Below, piece by piece: positions 53,044 through 62,075 of a stretch of 64,000 bases of DNA (position 1 is its first letter; every line of letters starts with the position of its first letter). Where the stretch lies: positions 1,178,001-1,242,000 of the forward strand of contig NC_079238.1 of NCBI RefSeq assembly GCF_027921745.1, in the 5' to 3' direction. The translations under genes and the position numbers were made by a program. A model generated the notes under the pieces. It searched no databases and had not been told where the DNA came from. It saw only the letters and a program-made list of their open reading frames with translations. The stretch comes from Schizosaccharomyces osmophilus (taxonomy: Eukaryota > Ascomycota > Schizosaccharomycetes > Schizosaccharomycetales > Schizosaccharomycetaceae).

Positions 53044-53693
53044 ATGATGAAGTCTACTCTCTTTCTATCTCTGTTTTCCGTAGTGTTTTTGGCTTTCGCT
53101 TCCATTGCTCGAGCAGATGTGGAATTGTTGACCCCAGGCTCAGGTAATGCAATTATAAATTGTCTAAATGCTATGCATTTAGTTCAATACCCATTCCAAA
53201 AGAATATAGACTAACGCTTTCATCTTTAGGGTCTCGATGGGCAGTTGGCTATACGTATGCTGTGCGATGGAAACAGCCAGCAGAAGAATTTTTAGAAGTC
53301 GCACTTGAAAACAAGGATCAAAACAATACCGTTATTACAAGTAGCGGGATTATCCCCTCGAACCAAACATTTTGGTTTGTCAAAATCGATAAAAAATGGT
53401 TGAATAAACAAGATAACAAGACAACCCGCATCGTTGTCGCTCCGCAAAACGGCGAAAAAACAAAAGTACAGGTTGGTCCAGAGATCCTTTTGTCCTCATC
53501 TTTCTATTGGATGCACGTTGTTGACAAAGCAGCATTTGACTATAATCCCATAGACAAGCGACTAGCCATAGGAATTTCAGTTGCTTTAACCTGTAGTATT
53601 TTGTTGATATTAGTGATTCACATCAGTACTCGGAAAACTCGAAGAATTCTTGCGAGTGAACGGAAGAACCAACTGTCTACGTTTCGTGGATAG
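53044..53693 (+). CDS. Single-pass secretory-pathway membrane protein, Psg1-like
   Basis: Two exons (53044-53143, 53230-53693; intron with GACTAAC branch) encode 187 residues. A cleavable signal peptide (MMKSTLFLSLFSVVFLAFASIARA) is followed by a luminal beta-rich domain with GSRWAVGYTYAVRW and NQTFWFVKIDKKW...TRIVVAP. Next comes one membrane segment (about 150-172, ISVALTCSILLILVIHI) and a short basic cytosolic tail. The SRW-x5-Y-x2-W and D-x-W-L motifs and topology resemble S. cerevisiae Psg1 (YKL077W), which stabilises the plasma-membrane ATPase Pma1 in the Golgi, but this protein is much shorter. The similarity is recalled, not computed. A Kre9/Knh1-type Ig-like wall protein is the alternative. 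There are two N-glycosylation sequons (NNT, NQT). Confidence 0.6.
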
Positions 53694-54274
53694 TGATCCA
53701 CTCTTCAGCAGCAAAAGACAATTGTGTTTTATTAAGAAATTATTTTAGGCCATTGAACGTTTATTTTTTTTCAAAAGGTCTTGGGGAATTTGGACCTTTT
53801 GTTTCAACTGAAATGTTCAGTATAAGGTACTATCCTTAAATGGGGTTCAAACAAGAAAACTACGTAGTTTTTTAAAACGTATATTGCTTTCTTTTCGTGT
53901 TTCGACTGTCTTTTTTAAAATGTTGCTCTCCTTACTCACGCACTCAAATGTATGCTGACCAGACCATTTGTCAAGTCATCAAGAACGAGTGTACGATGGA
54001 TTCTTTCCTTCTTTATCTATTTATCGAGTAAAAAAGTTGCTCTGCCTAATCCTAGTTTTAAAAATATTGAGATGCTGTCACTGACGGGGGGAACCTTAGA
54101 ATCGAGAAATACTGTATTTTCCTTCACTCTCATTTTCTTTTTTCATTATATTTCAAGTTTTATTCATTTTTATTATAGTCTACGGGCGTTTTTACCTAGC
54201 ACTAATTTCTAGTATTCACCATAGATTCTATGTGACCATAACCAACACCCAGCAATTGAATTCACCTCAGAAAG
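53694..54274. other. Intergenic region upstream of spt4
   Basis: 581 bp, AT-rich; includes a short inverted motif CCAAATTTGG-like around 53780-53802 (AAAAGGTC...GACCTTTT, 53775-53804). No gene seen. Confidence 0.4.
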
Positions 54275-54592
54275 ATGGACAAATTGAGTCGTTCTCGTTC
54301 TAGAGCATGCTTAATATGTGGAATTGTACTTCCTCATAATGTTTTCGCGAATAAAGGTTGTCCAAATGACGGTGTTGACGACGTGGAAACGTTTACTTCT
54401 CCTGTCTTTGAAGGCATCATGGCAATGATGGTACCTACAGAATCATGGGTCGCTAGATGGCAGAGGATCGATAATTTCACTCCAGGAATCTATGCAACAC
54501 GCGTCCAAGGCGTTCTTAACGACGACATAGTTGAATCTTTGCGTCGTCGGGGTATTAACTACAGGCCACGCAATGGTACACCATGGGATTAA
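54275..54592 (+). CDS. spt4: Transcription elongation factor Spt4 (DSIF subunit)
   Basis: 105 residues, single exon: RACLICGIVLPHNVFANKGCPND...TSPVFEGIMAMMVPTESWVARWQRIDNFTPGIYATRV. This matches Spt4 throughout, including the S-W-V-A-[KR]-W motif and the final R-G-x-x-Y-x-P-R segment. Spt4 binds the NGN domain of Spt5 and the pair travels with RNA polymerase II. The classical zinc finger has two CxxC knuckles; here the first (C12, C15) is intact, but the second reads GCPNDG with Asp in place of the last cysteine, so zinc binding may be altered. The same may hold for S. pombe. Start context AAAGATGG is good. Confidence 0.94.
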   Translation: MDKLSRSRSRACLICGIVLPHNVFANKGCPNDGVDDVETFTSPVFEGIMAMMVPTESWVARWQRIDNFTPGIYATRVQGVLNDDIVESLRRRGINYRPRNGTPWD

Positions 54593-55080
54593 TTCGGTTT
54601 AAAAACAAATGCGTACATTTCACAACATATCTTTTTGAATGCCCTCATATCTCCTCGTTTTCCACAAACATTATCCTTTTTTCTCTTTTTTTTTCATTTT
54701 GACGGCTAACTCGTTCCTCCTCCTTATAACCACGATATATCATTTACCGTATATTATCTTATTTTTGTTAGTTGATTTTACGATGTCGTTGTATCTCTTA
54801 ACTTGGTTGAAAAGGTCGACTGATTATTATGGTACTGCTTCCTCCTCAAAATATTGTGTTGTCCATTTTCGGGCATCTGCCACTTAGGACTTGCGTTTTC
54901 TTGCTTTTGTGTTCTATAACTCGGCCCAGCTTTACTTGCTACATTCTCTTTTTGCGCTTTGTCCTTGGTAACGTTCGTTTTCGCCATCGCCCTCGTTTGA
55001 AGTTCATTGCTTGTTCCTGACGCGACTTTTTTTTTATTACAATCCTATCGATTACTTGCATTTGTCGATTGCTATCAAGA
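54593..55080. other. Intergenic region spt4 / aldehyde dehydrogenase
   Basis: 488 bp, pyrimidine-rich; nothing beyond UTRs recognised. Confidence 0.45.
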
Positions 55081-56652
55081 ATGGATGAAAAATTTATAAC
55101 GTGTCATTGCCCTGGAGATGGTTCTTTACTCGGACGCGTCGATCTTCATCAGCCTGGCGACATTGACCGATCAATTCGCTTGGCCGAGGAGGCACAGAGA
55201 TCGTGGAAGAAAACATCATTTCAGGAAAGAAAAAGGTTTCTGCTAGCATTGAAAAAAAACATCTTGAAAAATCAAGATAAGTATGCAGAGATCGCTTGCA
55301 AAGATACGGGTAAAACACTTGTCGATGCTGCATTTGGAGAGATTTTGGTTACGTTGGAGAAAATCAATTGGACAGTAAAGAATGGTGAACAATCGCTTCG
55401 TCCTACAAAGCGACCTACTTCTCTTCTTACTTCCTATAAACATGGTTATGTCCACTACGAGCCTATTGGTGTGATAGCTGCTCTTGTAAGTTGGAACTAC
55501 CCTTTGCATAATGCCCTTGGTCCCATTATTTCTGCTCTTTTCGCAGGAAACGCCATCGTTGTCAAAGGAAGTGAATTAACTGCTTGGTCTACCCACCAGT
55601 ATTGTGAAATAGTTCGCCAATTACTAAAGTCTCTTGGTCATAACCCTGACTTAGTTCAGTGTACCACCTGTCTTCCAAGGGTAGCTGATTATTTGACAAG
55701 CCATCCAGGACTTCGTCATATAACCTTTATTGGTTCCCAATCAGTTGCCAAACTAGTCGCCGCCTCTGCTGCTAAACAGCTGACACCGCTTTGTCTGGAG
55801 CTCGGTGGTAAAGATCCTTGTATCCTTAACGATGATCATCGTCTAGACGAAGTCCTTTCTATTGTCATGCGTGGTGTATTTCAAAGTGCTGGTCAGAATT
55901 GCATTGGTATTGAACGAATCATTGCCTTAGATGCCATATATGACGCCGTTATCACGAGGTTATACAACCGAATTGCTCCCATGCGGCTTGGAATGTATAT
56001 GCAGAAAGACGTAGATATGGGGGCAATGGTTTCCAATAACCGTTTTGATCATCTTGAAGAATTAATCCAAGATGCTGTGAAGCAAGGCGCTCGTTTGATT
56101 TGCGGTGGTAGCCGTTACCGACATCCGAAGTATCCAAATGGTTTCTACTTTCTACCGACTTTACTTGTAGATGTAAGGAACGAGATGAAGATTGCTCAAG
56201 AAGAATGCTTTGCTCCTATTGCTTGCGTCTTTCGTGCTAAGAATCAAGAACATGCTCTAGAGATTGCAAATGGCACTAACTTTGGTTTGGGCGCTTCTGT
56301 TTTCAGTAAAGACAAGGAAATATGTGGATACTACGTTGAAAACTTGGAAAGCGGTATGGTCGCTGTGAATGATTTTGGTGCGTTTTATTTACTGCAAATG
56401 CCTTTTGGTGGCTGTAAACAGAGCGGTTATGGACGATTCGCCGGATATGAAGGTCTTCAAGGAATTTGTAATTCTAAATCTGTTGCATTCGATCGCTTCA
56501 AATCAATCCATACCGGTATTCCACCGGCTGTTGACTACCCCATTCCTGATTCCCAAAAAGCGTGGCAGTTTATTCGAGGCTTGGTGGGCACTGTCTATGG
56601 TGCATGGATTGGACTTTTGCCAAACGTTTATAAGCTTATACGAAATTCCTAA
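55081..56652 (+). CDS. Aldehyde dehydrogenase family protein, Msc7-like
   Basis: First true ATG at 55081 gives 523 residues with no introns. The ALDH fold is complete: NYPLHNALGPIISALFAGNAIVVKGSE (Rossmann/substrate-binding), catalytic base E240 in CLELGGKDP and nucleophile C274 in SAGQNCIGIER, and the cofactor-binding region EECFAPIACVF. The PFGGCKQSGYGRFAG signature is near the end. The spacing of 34 between Glu and Cys is canonical. The C-terminal 30 residues are hydrophobic (LVGTVYGAWIGLLPNVYKLI), as in the fungal Msc7 subgroup, suggesting membrane association. The physiological substrate is unknown; in yeast MSC7 was linked genetically to meiotic recombination. Confidence 0.9.
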   Translation: MDEKFITCHCPGDGSLLGRVDLHQPGDIDRSIRLAEEAQRSWKKTSFQERKRFLLALKKNILKNQDKYAEIACKDTGKTLVDAAFGEILVTLEKINWTVKNGEQSLRPTKRPTSLLTSYKHGYVHYEPIGVIAALVSWNYPLHNALGPIISALFAGNAIVVKGSELTAWSTHQYCEIVRQLLKSLGHNPDLVQCTTCLPRVADYLTSHPGLRHITFIGSQSVAKLVAASAAKQLTPLCLELGGKDPCILNDDHRLDEVLSIVMRGVFQSAGQNCIGIERIIALDAIYDAVITRLYNRIAPMRLGMYMQKDVDMGAMVSNNRFDHLEELIQDAVKQGARLICGGSRYRHPKYPNGFYFLPTLLVDVRNEMKIAQEECFAPIACVFRAKNQEHALEIANGTNFGLGASVFSKDKEICGYYVENLESGMVAVNDFGAFYLLQMPFGGCKQSGYGRFAGYEGLQGICNSKSVAFDRFKSIHTGIPPAVDYPIPDSQKAWQFIRGLVGTVYGAWIGLLPNVYKLIRNS

Positions 56653-57149
56653 AATACTCTTCCGTTAATTATGAAACCGTTCCTTATGAAAGTCCCACCA
56701 TGTATCTGGTAATTTACTTTTTTAATCGGACAGAGCCATATATGAATCTTTTCCTTATCTTATTTTTAGACATGCCTAATTAGAAGACGTCTGTCTTGTA
56801 TTGTTATTATCGTACTTTACTCATCAACAAAATTTAGAGAAATATCAAGCCCTTTAGATTCTTACATAGAAAATATATCTTTCAAATTCTTCCAACATAC
56901 TTTATAAATTCATAAAACCAATATCAGTAGCTAAATTAAGCTTGGTGTTACATAAATATTGAGTGTCCAACGTGCCTCAACTGCACTTACTACCTGCAAA
57001 CTATTCGATAGTAGTAAAAAAGTCCGCTGCTTGGTTTTATTGCAGAGAAGTATTCATTTTCTTTGTCATTTCATTTTAATTTTCTTTTGCTCTTGTAAGA
57101 AAAGCTTTCAGCCAGCGATTAGTTTTATAATAGGGAATCCACCGACGGC
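56653..57149. other. Intergenic region upstream of the secreted coiled-coil gene
   Basis: 497 bp, AT-rich. No additional feature. Confidence 0.45.
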
Positions 57150-59459
57150 ATGAAAATCGAACGCTCTGTTCGGCTTTTAGTAAAAAGTCTACTGTTTGTA
57201 TATTTGTTTTCTGTGATCATACAGGATAATGGAGTTTTAGCTCGCAAAGTTCCAAAGCAACAAGAGAACTTAGTGCAAAGTGTGTATAATCACCACGTTC
57301 GTCCATTGGGAACTGCTGTTCATTCACAATTTGCAAAAGCAACGCCCCCTTTGTTTGATGGTGCTAAACAAGCTAGAGATGATGTGAAATCTTACTATGA
57401 CAAGCATGCTAAGCCCAGCCTTGACAACTTTCATGACAATATGAAGAAGTCTGGCTATTTTGAAATTCCTAAGAATTTAGAAAGCTATGGAAAACAGACT
57501 TGGGAAGCTATTTCAAATGTGAAGAACAACCAAAAACTCCATAAACTTTGCGTTGATGTGAAAACGAGAACTTCTATTACCTATACAGAAATTGTCGTTC
57601 CCGCGACTGAAAAGTTCATTGCCCAAATTCAAATATATGCAAAATGGATTTCTGAAAAAGTTTACGAGCTTTGGATTAATTATATTATCCCAAATTATCA
57701 GCATTACAAGCCAATTGTTCGTAAAAAGAGCATTGATGGGTATATGGAGTTTCGCTATGTAATTCTTCCGTATTTAAACTCTTCCTTTTGGCAAATGATT
57801 AATGTTTTGTCTTATAATTTGACTTCTTTCTGGAACATGCACATGCGTCCTCAGCTACAACATATATATGAAAGCGTCTTGCATGAAAATTCCGAAAACT
57901 ATGCTTCTTCTACAACAGCTAAAATGGTTAGTGATATCTCATCGTCTATGCTTTCTACCCCTGTTGCTTCCACGACTGCGAATCCTATTAACAAACTTGC
58001 CATTGAACAAACTATAACTCCTTCATATCCCGAAGACATTGTTTCATCTAGCAAAACGGTTGGCCCTGAGTATGATCAAAGAAGCTGCATTAGCAATACT
58101 TTTGCTCACCTTAGCCAAGAGTTTGATAGCATTGAAAGTGAATTCGGTAACAACATTGAAGAACAATGGAAGCAATCGTTTCATAATACGAACGAGTACT
58201 TTTCCAAAGAGTTAAAGTCTTTTGAGGAGCTATCGAATCTCCGGGTTTTGGCAATTGAAAACTCACTGGGAAATTTAGTGTTCCGTGCTCAAACACTTGG
58301 TTATGATGATGCGGTCACTGAGTTATTAGCAGGTGTAAAAAAGGCGATTTTGAACACTCATGAACGAGCTGTCGAGTTGCGTAACCTTGCAGAAATACTT
58401 CAGAAAGATATCGTTGACCGTGTGGAGTCTAGTGCTGATTTTATCCGCAATCAAACATACTCATCTTTCCAAGTTGCTGTGGCTGCTTGTAATGGAAATA
58501 TTCATGATGATGATGAGAAAGTAAGAGAATTAACGCCCGTATTAGATAAAGTGCATCGTTTTATGGATTCCACGGTGAAGGATATGAATACGAAGCAAAG
58601 CTCATTAATGGAGCAAAGAAAGCGCCAATACCTATCTAGAATCGGAAGCATCGCCTCCGACACGATTCGTCGCTTGACAGCAATAAAAAATTCCCATAAG
58701 GTGAAAATAAATTCCAATATTGACACAGAACTTTATGAAGTGGAACCTACTTTAGCTGATCAAACTCAAAAGATTATTGAAATAAACGCCGAACATGCGC
58801 ACTGCGATGATATTTCTTTGGGTACAGCTTCTTATGAATTGCATGAAGCTGTCACAGGCGTTCCTTCTCCGGTAGCTGACAAAAAACATTTAAACGCAGA
58901 AGTCAGTCACTCTAGTAAGCAAAACGATGTGCCAACGAGTTCACCCATTAAAGTGCCAGGAGACGATACTGTCAGTCAATCTATCGTTGAAGAGAGTATT
59001 CCCACTTTATCTGTTAGGGATACTAGGAAAGACGAAGAGAATGTTTATTCAATTTTGCCTATTCAATATGACGAAAAAGAGCAAGCAAAGGCTGTTCCTA
59101 CTCCTTCTGCGGGTTCACAAGAAAAAGAGGAACCTGAAAGTGTTTATTCTATTCTACCCATTGAATATGATGAGAAGGAACAAGAGAATGTGTTATCAAC
59201 GGTTTCTGATGAATCTAAAGCGAAACACCACGGTCATCCTACCGGTTCTGCCCAAGACAAGAAGGATGAAGAGCAAGTTTACTCAATTTTGCCTGTGGAA
59301 GTGGATGAGAAAGATGTTGAACAATTTTCTTCCGATTTTTCTATAAACAGTGGCACACCAACTTCAAAAACTGGCTATGCGACAGTACCAGTCGAGGTGC
59401 CGGAAGAGTCTGTGACGGATAATTCTAATAAATTTGACGCCGAACATCGTTTCGACTAA
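57150..59459 (+). CDS. Large secreted/ER coiled-coil protein with C-terminal YSILP repeats
   Basis: 769 residues, one exon. N-terminal hydrophobic segment (about residues 8-27, LLVKSLLFVYLFSVIIQDNG) is a signal peptide or anchor. Residues 40-250 form amphipathic helices with repeated 'YNHHVRPLG', 'YYDKHAKPSLD' and 'YQHYKPIVR' elements; Tyr/His/Pro spacing recalls the She10/Osw7 outer-spore-wall family, but I cannot confirm this. A helical, coiled-coil-like region spans about 320-550. The C-terminus is acidic and has three imperfect repeats of [EN]xVYSILPxxxDEK, 30-45 residues apart (about 631, 662, 707). S. pombe has a syntenic uncharacterised gene. No transmembrane segment other than the first is clear. 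Confidence 0.7.
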   Translation: MKIERSVRLLVKSLLFVYLFSVIIQDNGVLARKVPKQQENLVQSVYNHHVRPLGTAVHSQFAKATPPLFDGAKQARDDVKSYYDKHAKPSLDNFHDNMKKSGYFEIPKNLESYGKQTWEAISNVKNNQKLHKLCVDVKTRTSITYTEIVVPATEKFIAQIQIYAKWISEKVYELWINYIIPNYQHYKPIVRKKSIDGYMEFRYVILPYLNSSFWQMINVLSYNLTSFWNMHMRPQLQHIYESVLHENSENYASSTTAKMVSDISSSMLSTPVASTTANPINKLAIEQTITPSYPEDIVSSSKTVGPEYDQRSCISNTFAHLSQEFDSIESEFGNNIEEQWKQSFHNTNEYFSKELKSFEELSNLRVLAIENSLGNLVFRAQTLGYDDAVTELLAGVKKAILNTHERAVELRNLAEILQKDIVDRVESSADFIRNQTYSSFQVAVAACNGNIHDDDEKVRELTPVLDKVHRFMDSTVKDMNTKQSSLMEQRKRQYLSRIGSIASDTIRRLTAIKNSHKVKINSNIDTELYEVEPTLADQTQKIIEINAEHAHCDDISLGTASYELHEAVTGVPSPVADKKHLNAEVSHSSKQNDVPTSSPIKVPGDDTVSQSIVEESIPTLSVRDTRKDEENVYSILPIQYDEKEQAKAVPTPSAGSQEKEEPESVYSILPIEYDEKEQENVLSTVSDESKAKHHGHPTGSAQDKKDEEQVYSILPVEVDEKDVEQFSSDFSINSGTPTSKTGYATVPVEVPEESVTDNSNKFDAEHRFD

Positions 59460-59944
59460 TGAATCTGCCTCTACAGCTGCTACTCAGGTTGCTGAATAAG
59501 TGCTTGGAGTAATGGCACTGGTTGATATAATTTATGTTCATAATGTGGATTGCTAAGGTAATGAAAGAGCTAATCTTCCAAGCTCTTTATGTCAATTATT
59601 ATTAATTAAGGATTATAATGGTATGAAATATAGATGGTTTATTCGATTTGAAATAGTTTTTATAAAGTTTTCTACGGCAGTAATTGGTAAAACAAGCTCT
59701 ACGTTAGCTAAATAATTTGCCTCTGCATGCTTATTTTTATAGGATTTTTCGAAAGTATATGTCAATTTTAAGCTTTAGCTAATGCAAGCAACACTGGTAT
59801 ACAAGGCTACATTACAATAAAACGCAACTGCATCTCAAGAACAATGAGCATCCAATACAAGAAAGAGCTTTACAAAGGCTTATTTTTTTATACGTGCATT
59901 TTTACACACAGATTGGAACATTTAGATTATGGCTATGTCTGCAT
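59460..59944. other. Convergent intergenic region before rps19
   Basis: 485 bp AT-rich spacer containing both 3' UTRs. The 40 bases after the stop at 59457-59459 continue as Ser/Thr-rich codons in another frame (ESASTAATQVAE), suggesting the C-terminus may once have been longer; no further feature. Confidence 0.4.
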
Positions 59945-60537
59945 TTACTCGCTCTCTTCTTCCAAAAGAGAGTAGGCAATACGGTCCAAATCACGTTGAC
60001 CTTGTTGAGAGATACGGCGGCCACCGTTGTCAGACTTTTCAAGTACACCAATCTTTTCCAAGCTTTGGATAACCTTGCGTTGAACACTGCCGGAGCCGTC
60101 ACGGTGGTGAGAGGGACGCATGCCACGGTTGACAGAGCCACCATAGACCTTGCAAAGACGGCCAACACCGACTTGCTTACGGAGGTAGATATGGCGAGCA
60201 ATGGCAGCAGCACGAACAAAGTACCAGTCAGGGTCATAAGGAGCTAATTCCTTATGGGTACCGGTCTTAGCAATGTCAATCCATTGAGGAGTAGCCATTT
60301 TGCCTATTTAAAAGTCAGTAATGTCTTTCTAATGTGTGCTTTGATGATAAAACCAGAGTAATACAAGTCCTACATTAGCAGAAATATTTGTCCACCTTAC
60401 TAGGATAGACTTTCCCGCTAACACGAGTTGATCCTCTTATTTCTTAATAACAAATACATACCTGAGCGCTTCAAAAAAGCAGAATAGGCAGTAACAAACT
60501 TTTGAGCGTCCACATCCTTGACAGAAACGCCAGCCAT
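59945..60537 (-). CDS. rps19: 40S ribosomal protein eS19
   Basis: Two exons (60537-60462 and 60303-59945) encode 144 residues, the normal eS19 length. The junction restores FLKRSGKMATPQWIDIAKTG, fully typical of the family. The rest (DPDWYFVRAAAIARHIYLRKQVGVG...GRRISQQGQRDLDRIA) includes the RRI-x-x-x-GQRDLDRIA signature. eS19 sits in the head of the small subunit and is needed for 18S rRNA maturation. The 158-nt intron starts GTATGT and follows codon 25, the usual position. HomolD- and HomolE-like boxes lie 60-85 bp upstream of the ATG, the standard fission yeast ribosomal protein promoter. S. pombe has two copies; synteny would make this rps1901. Confidence 0.97.
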
Positions 60538-60596
60538 TGTGCAGTGTGGTAGTTACAGAATCAACAGCAACTGAAAATGTCGGCTTCGAAACAAAC

Positions 60597-60621
60597 CGTG
60601 ACTGTCTTTACCCCTACCCTA
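60597..60621 (-). promoter_or_regulatory. HomolD- and HomolE-like boxes of rps19
   Basis: On the minus strand CAGTCACG (60604-60597) is one base from HomolD (CAGTCACA). ACCCCTACCCTA at 60610-60621 is one base from HomolE (ACCCTACCCTA). The order, HomolE distal to HomolD, is that of ribosomal protein promoters in S. pombe. Confidence 0.8.
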
Positions 60622-61443
60622 AATTTACTGATGTGTACAATGCCTTGCTTGGATCCTTTAATTTCGTATTATGAGTTACAAGGTAACATCGGTATCCTAG
60701 AATCTTAGCCATATTAACATTTATAGTTATAGGTTTTCTATTCTTGCAGGTCAAGGAGGCATTCCAAGGGCTGAAGGTTTTTATTTAGGAAATTTAGATG
60801 TTAATAATTTCATTGTGATTTCTACATAGAGTTGTTATCCAGTGGTGCAGCAGAAGTTTTCGCCAAACAATGTATTCATTGGAATCGTTATTACGTTAAA
60901 TTCTGAACAAAAAGGAAGAATTAGCAAACCTTAAGCGAAGTCAGGACTGTGGGACATGAAATAGGAACAAGGATGGAAGCAGAAACAATTATGTAGCAAG
61001 TTTTGTTCAGCAAAGGCTTCCTTTGAACGTTTGAACCTATGTAGCAGTATAGGAGATAGAGAACATCATCTCCAGCCTTGGCCGCTTTGTGAACGTTTGT
61101 AGCGTCGTATTATCCGAAGAAATTTTGAAGCATCTTTCACAGTTGCTGTTCAAGCAAAAACAATGCATGTTTGACTTCTTAGGTATATGTCCTATTCATC
61201 CATCGAGATTTTCTTTGGTCATATAATTATGATATTTAAGGAGTCCCGATGCCCATGTCCTTTGTTGTCCTTTACCATTTCCTGAGTCTCATCATACAAA
61301 CGAAATTGACGAACTCAATTGCAGCACTGTACTCCATTCTTTCCAACAACCAAGACCTGTTCTCCTAGAATTTTTTCCATTCTAGATAATCGTAAAGCTT
61401 TTTATATTCCTTTTTTAACTTTATCTTTTTAATTGTTTCGAAG
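60622..61443. other. Gene-free interval between rps19 promoter and thioredoxin-fold gene
   Basis: 0.8 kb with no clear protein gene. It contains three short perfect hairpins in tandem at 61011-61073 in a GC-richer patch. It also has intron-like signals (donor GTAACA at 60682, acceptor TTGCAG at 60749; donor GTATAT at 61183 and acceptor TTTAAG at 61240) and a 48-codon open stretch at 61241-61384 (SPDAHVLCCPLPFPESHH...). It may hold a spliced non-coding RNA or a small multi-exon gene that I could not assemble. Confidence 0.3.
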
Positions 61444-61815
61444 ATGTTGTTTCCTCTGAAAGAATCTTTAGAAGTTACCTTGGGTAAGCTTACCAAAGGG
61501 GAAACTCTCTTTGTCGCGTACCTTGCTTCGGTTGATCCTCGTACAAAACAGCCCTGGTGTCCTACTGTACGTGCTGCTTTGCCTGCATTCAACAATATTT
61601 TTAATAGTTCGAAAACATTGAATTTGGTGCATGTTTACGTTGGGAATATGCCCCAATGGAGGACCCCAGATAACTTGTATCGCAAAAATTTTGGTATCAG
61701 TGCTGTTCCAACTTTAGGAAGATATTACCGTGACGCTGAAGGAAATCTTCAAAACTCTTTGCTCGTTGATTATGATTGTTTGGATGCCCAAAAATTGTCC
61801 AAATTCATCGAATAG
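61444..61815 (+). CDS. Thioredoxin-fold protein, TXNDC17/DUF953-like
   Basis: 123 residues, single exon. The order GETLFVAYLASVDPRTKQPWCPTVRAALPAF, then VHVYVGNMPQWRTPDNLYRKNFGISAVPTLGRY, matches the TXNDC17 family. This includes the inserted 'W-x-x-P-x-N-x-[YF]R' element and the cis-proline motif VPTL. The active site should be WCPDC; here it reads WCPTV, so only the first cysteine is kept and a dithiol-disulfide exchange is unlikely. It may act as a non-catalytic or monothiol member. The start ATG at 61444 gives a family-like N-terminus. Confidence 0.85.
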   Translation: MLFPLKESLEVTLGKLTKGETLFVAYLASVDPRTKQPWCPTVRAALPAFNNIFNSSKTLNLVHVYVGNMPQWRTPDNLYRKNFGISAVPTLGRYYRDAEGNLQNSLLVDYDCLDAQKLSKFIE

Positions 61816-62075
61816 ATACACTCACTTTAATCTTATGCCTGTCAATGCTTTAACCGCAATCATCAAGTTCGAAGTTTGATTTCATTTCCAATTCCGTAGT
61901 AGAAGCATTTCAGTCTGATTATTTTTCACGATCAATTGTTTAACAAAGTTTATCAAGCGTTCATAGTTTGCCGAATTTCAGACAATAATAAACCAAATAT
62001 CCATTATATTCATTGTACTTTCTACAAACATAAAACAAATTCATCTCGTCTATGCATCATTTAAGAACATTATCA

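Noticed and set aside
60576-60683. Plus-strand start MSASKQTVTVFTPTLN... upstream of rps19
   Set aside because: The bases encode the HomolD and HomolE boxes of the rps19 promoter; the peptide is a by-product.
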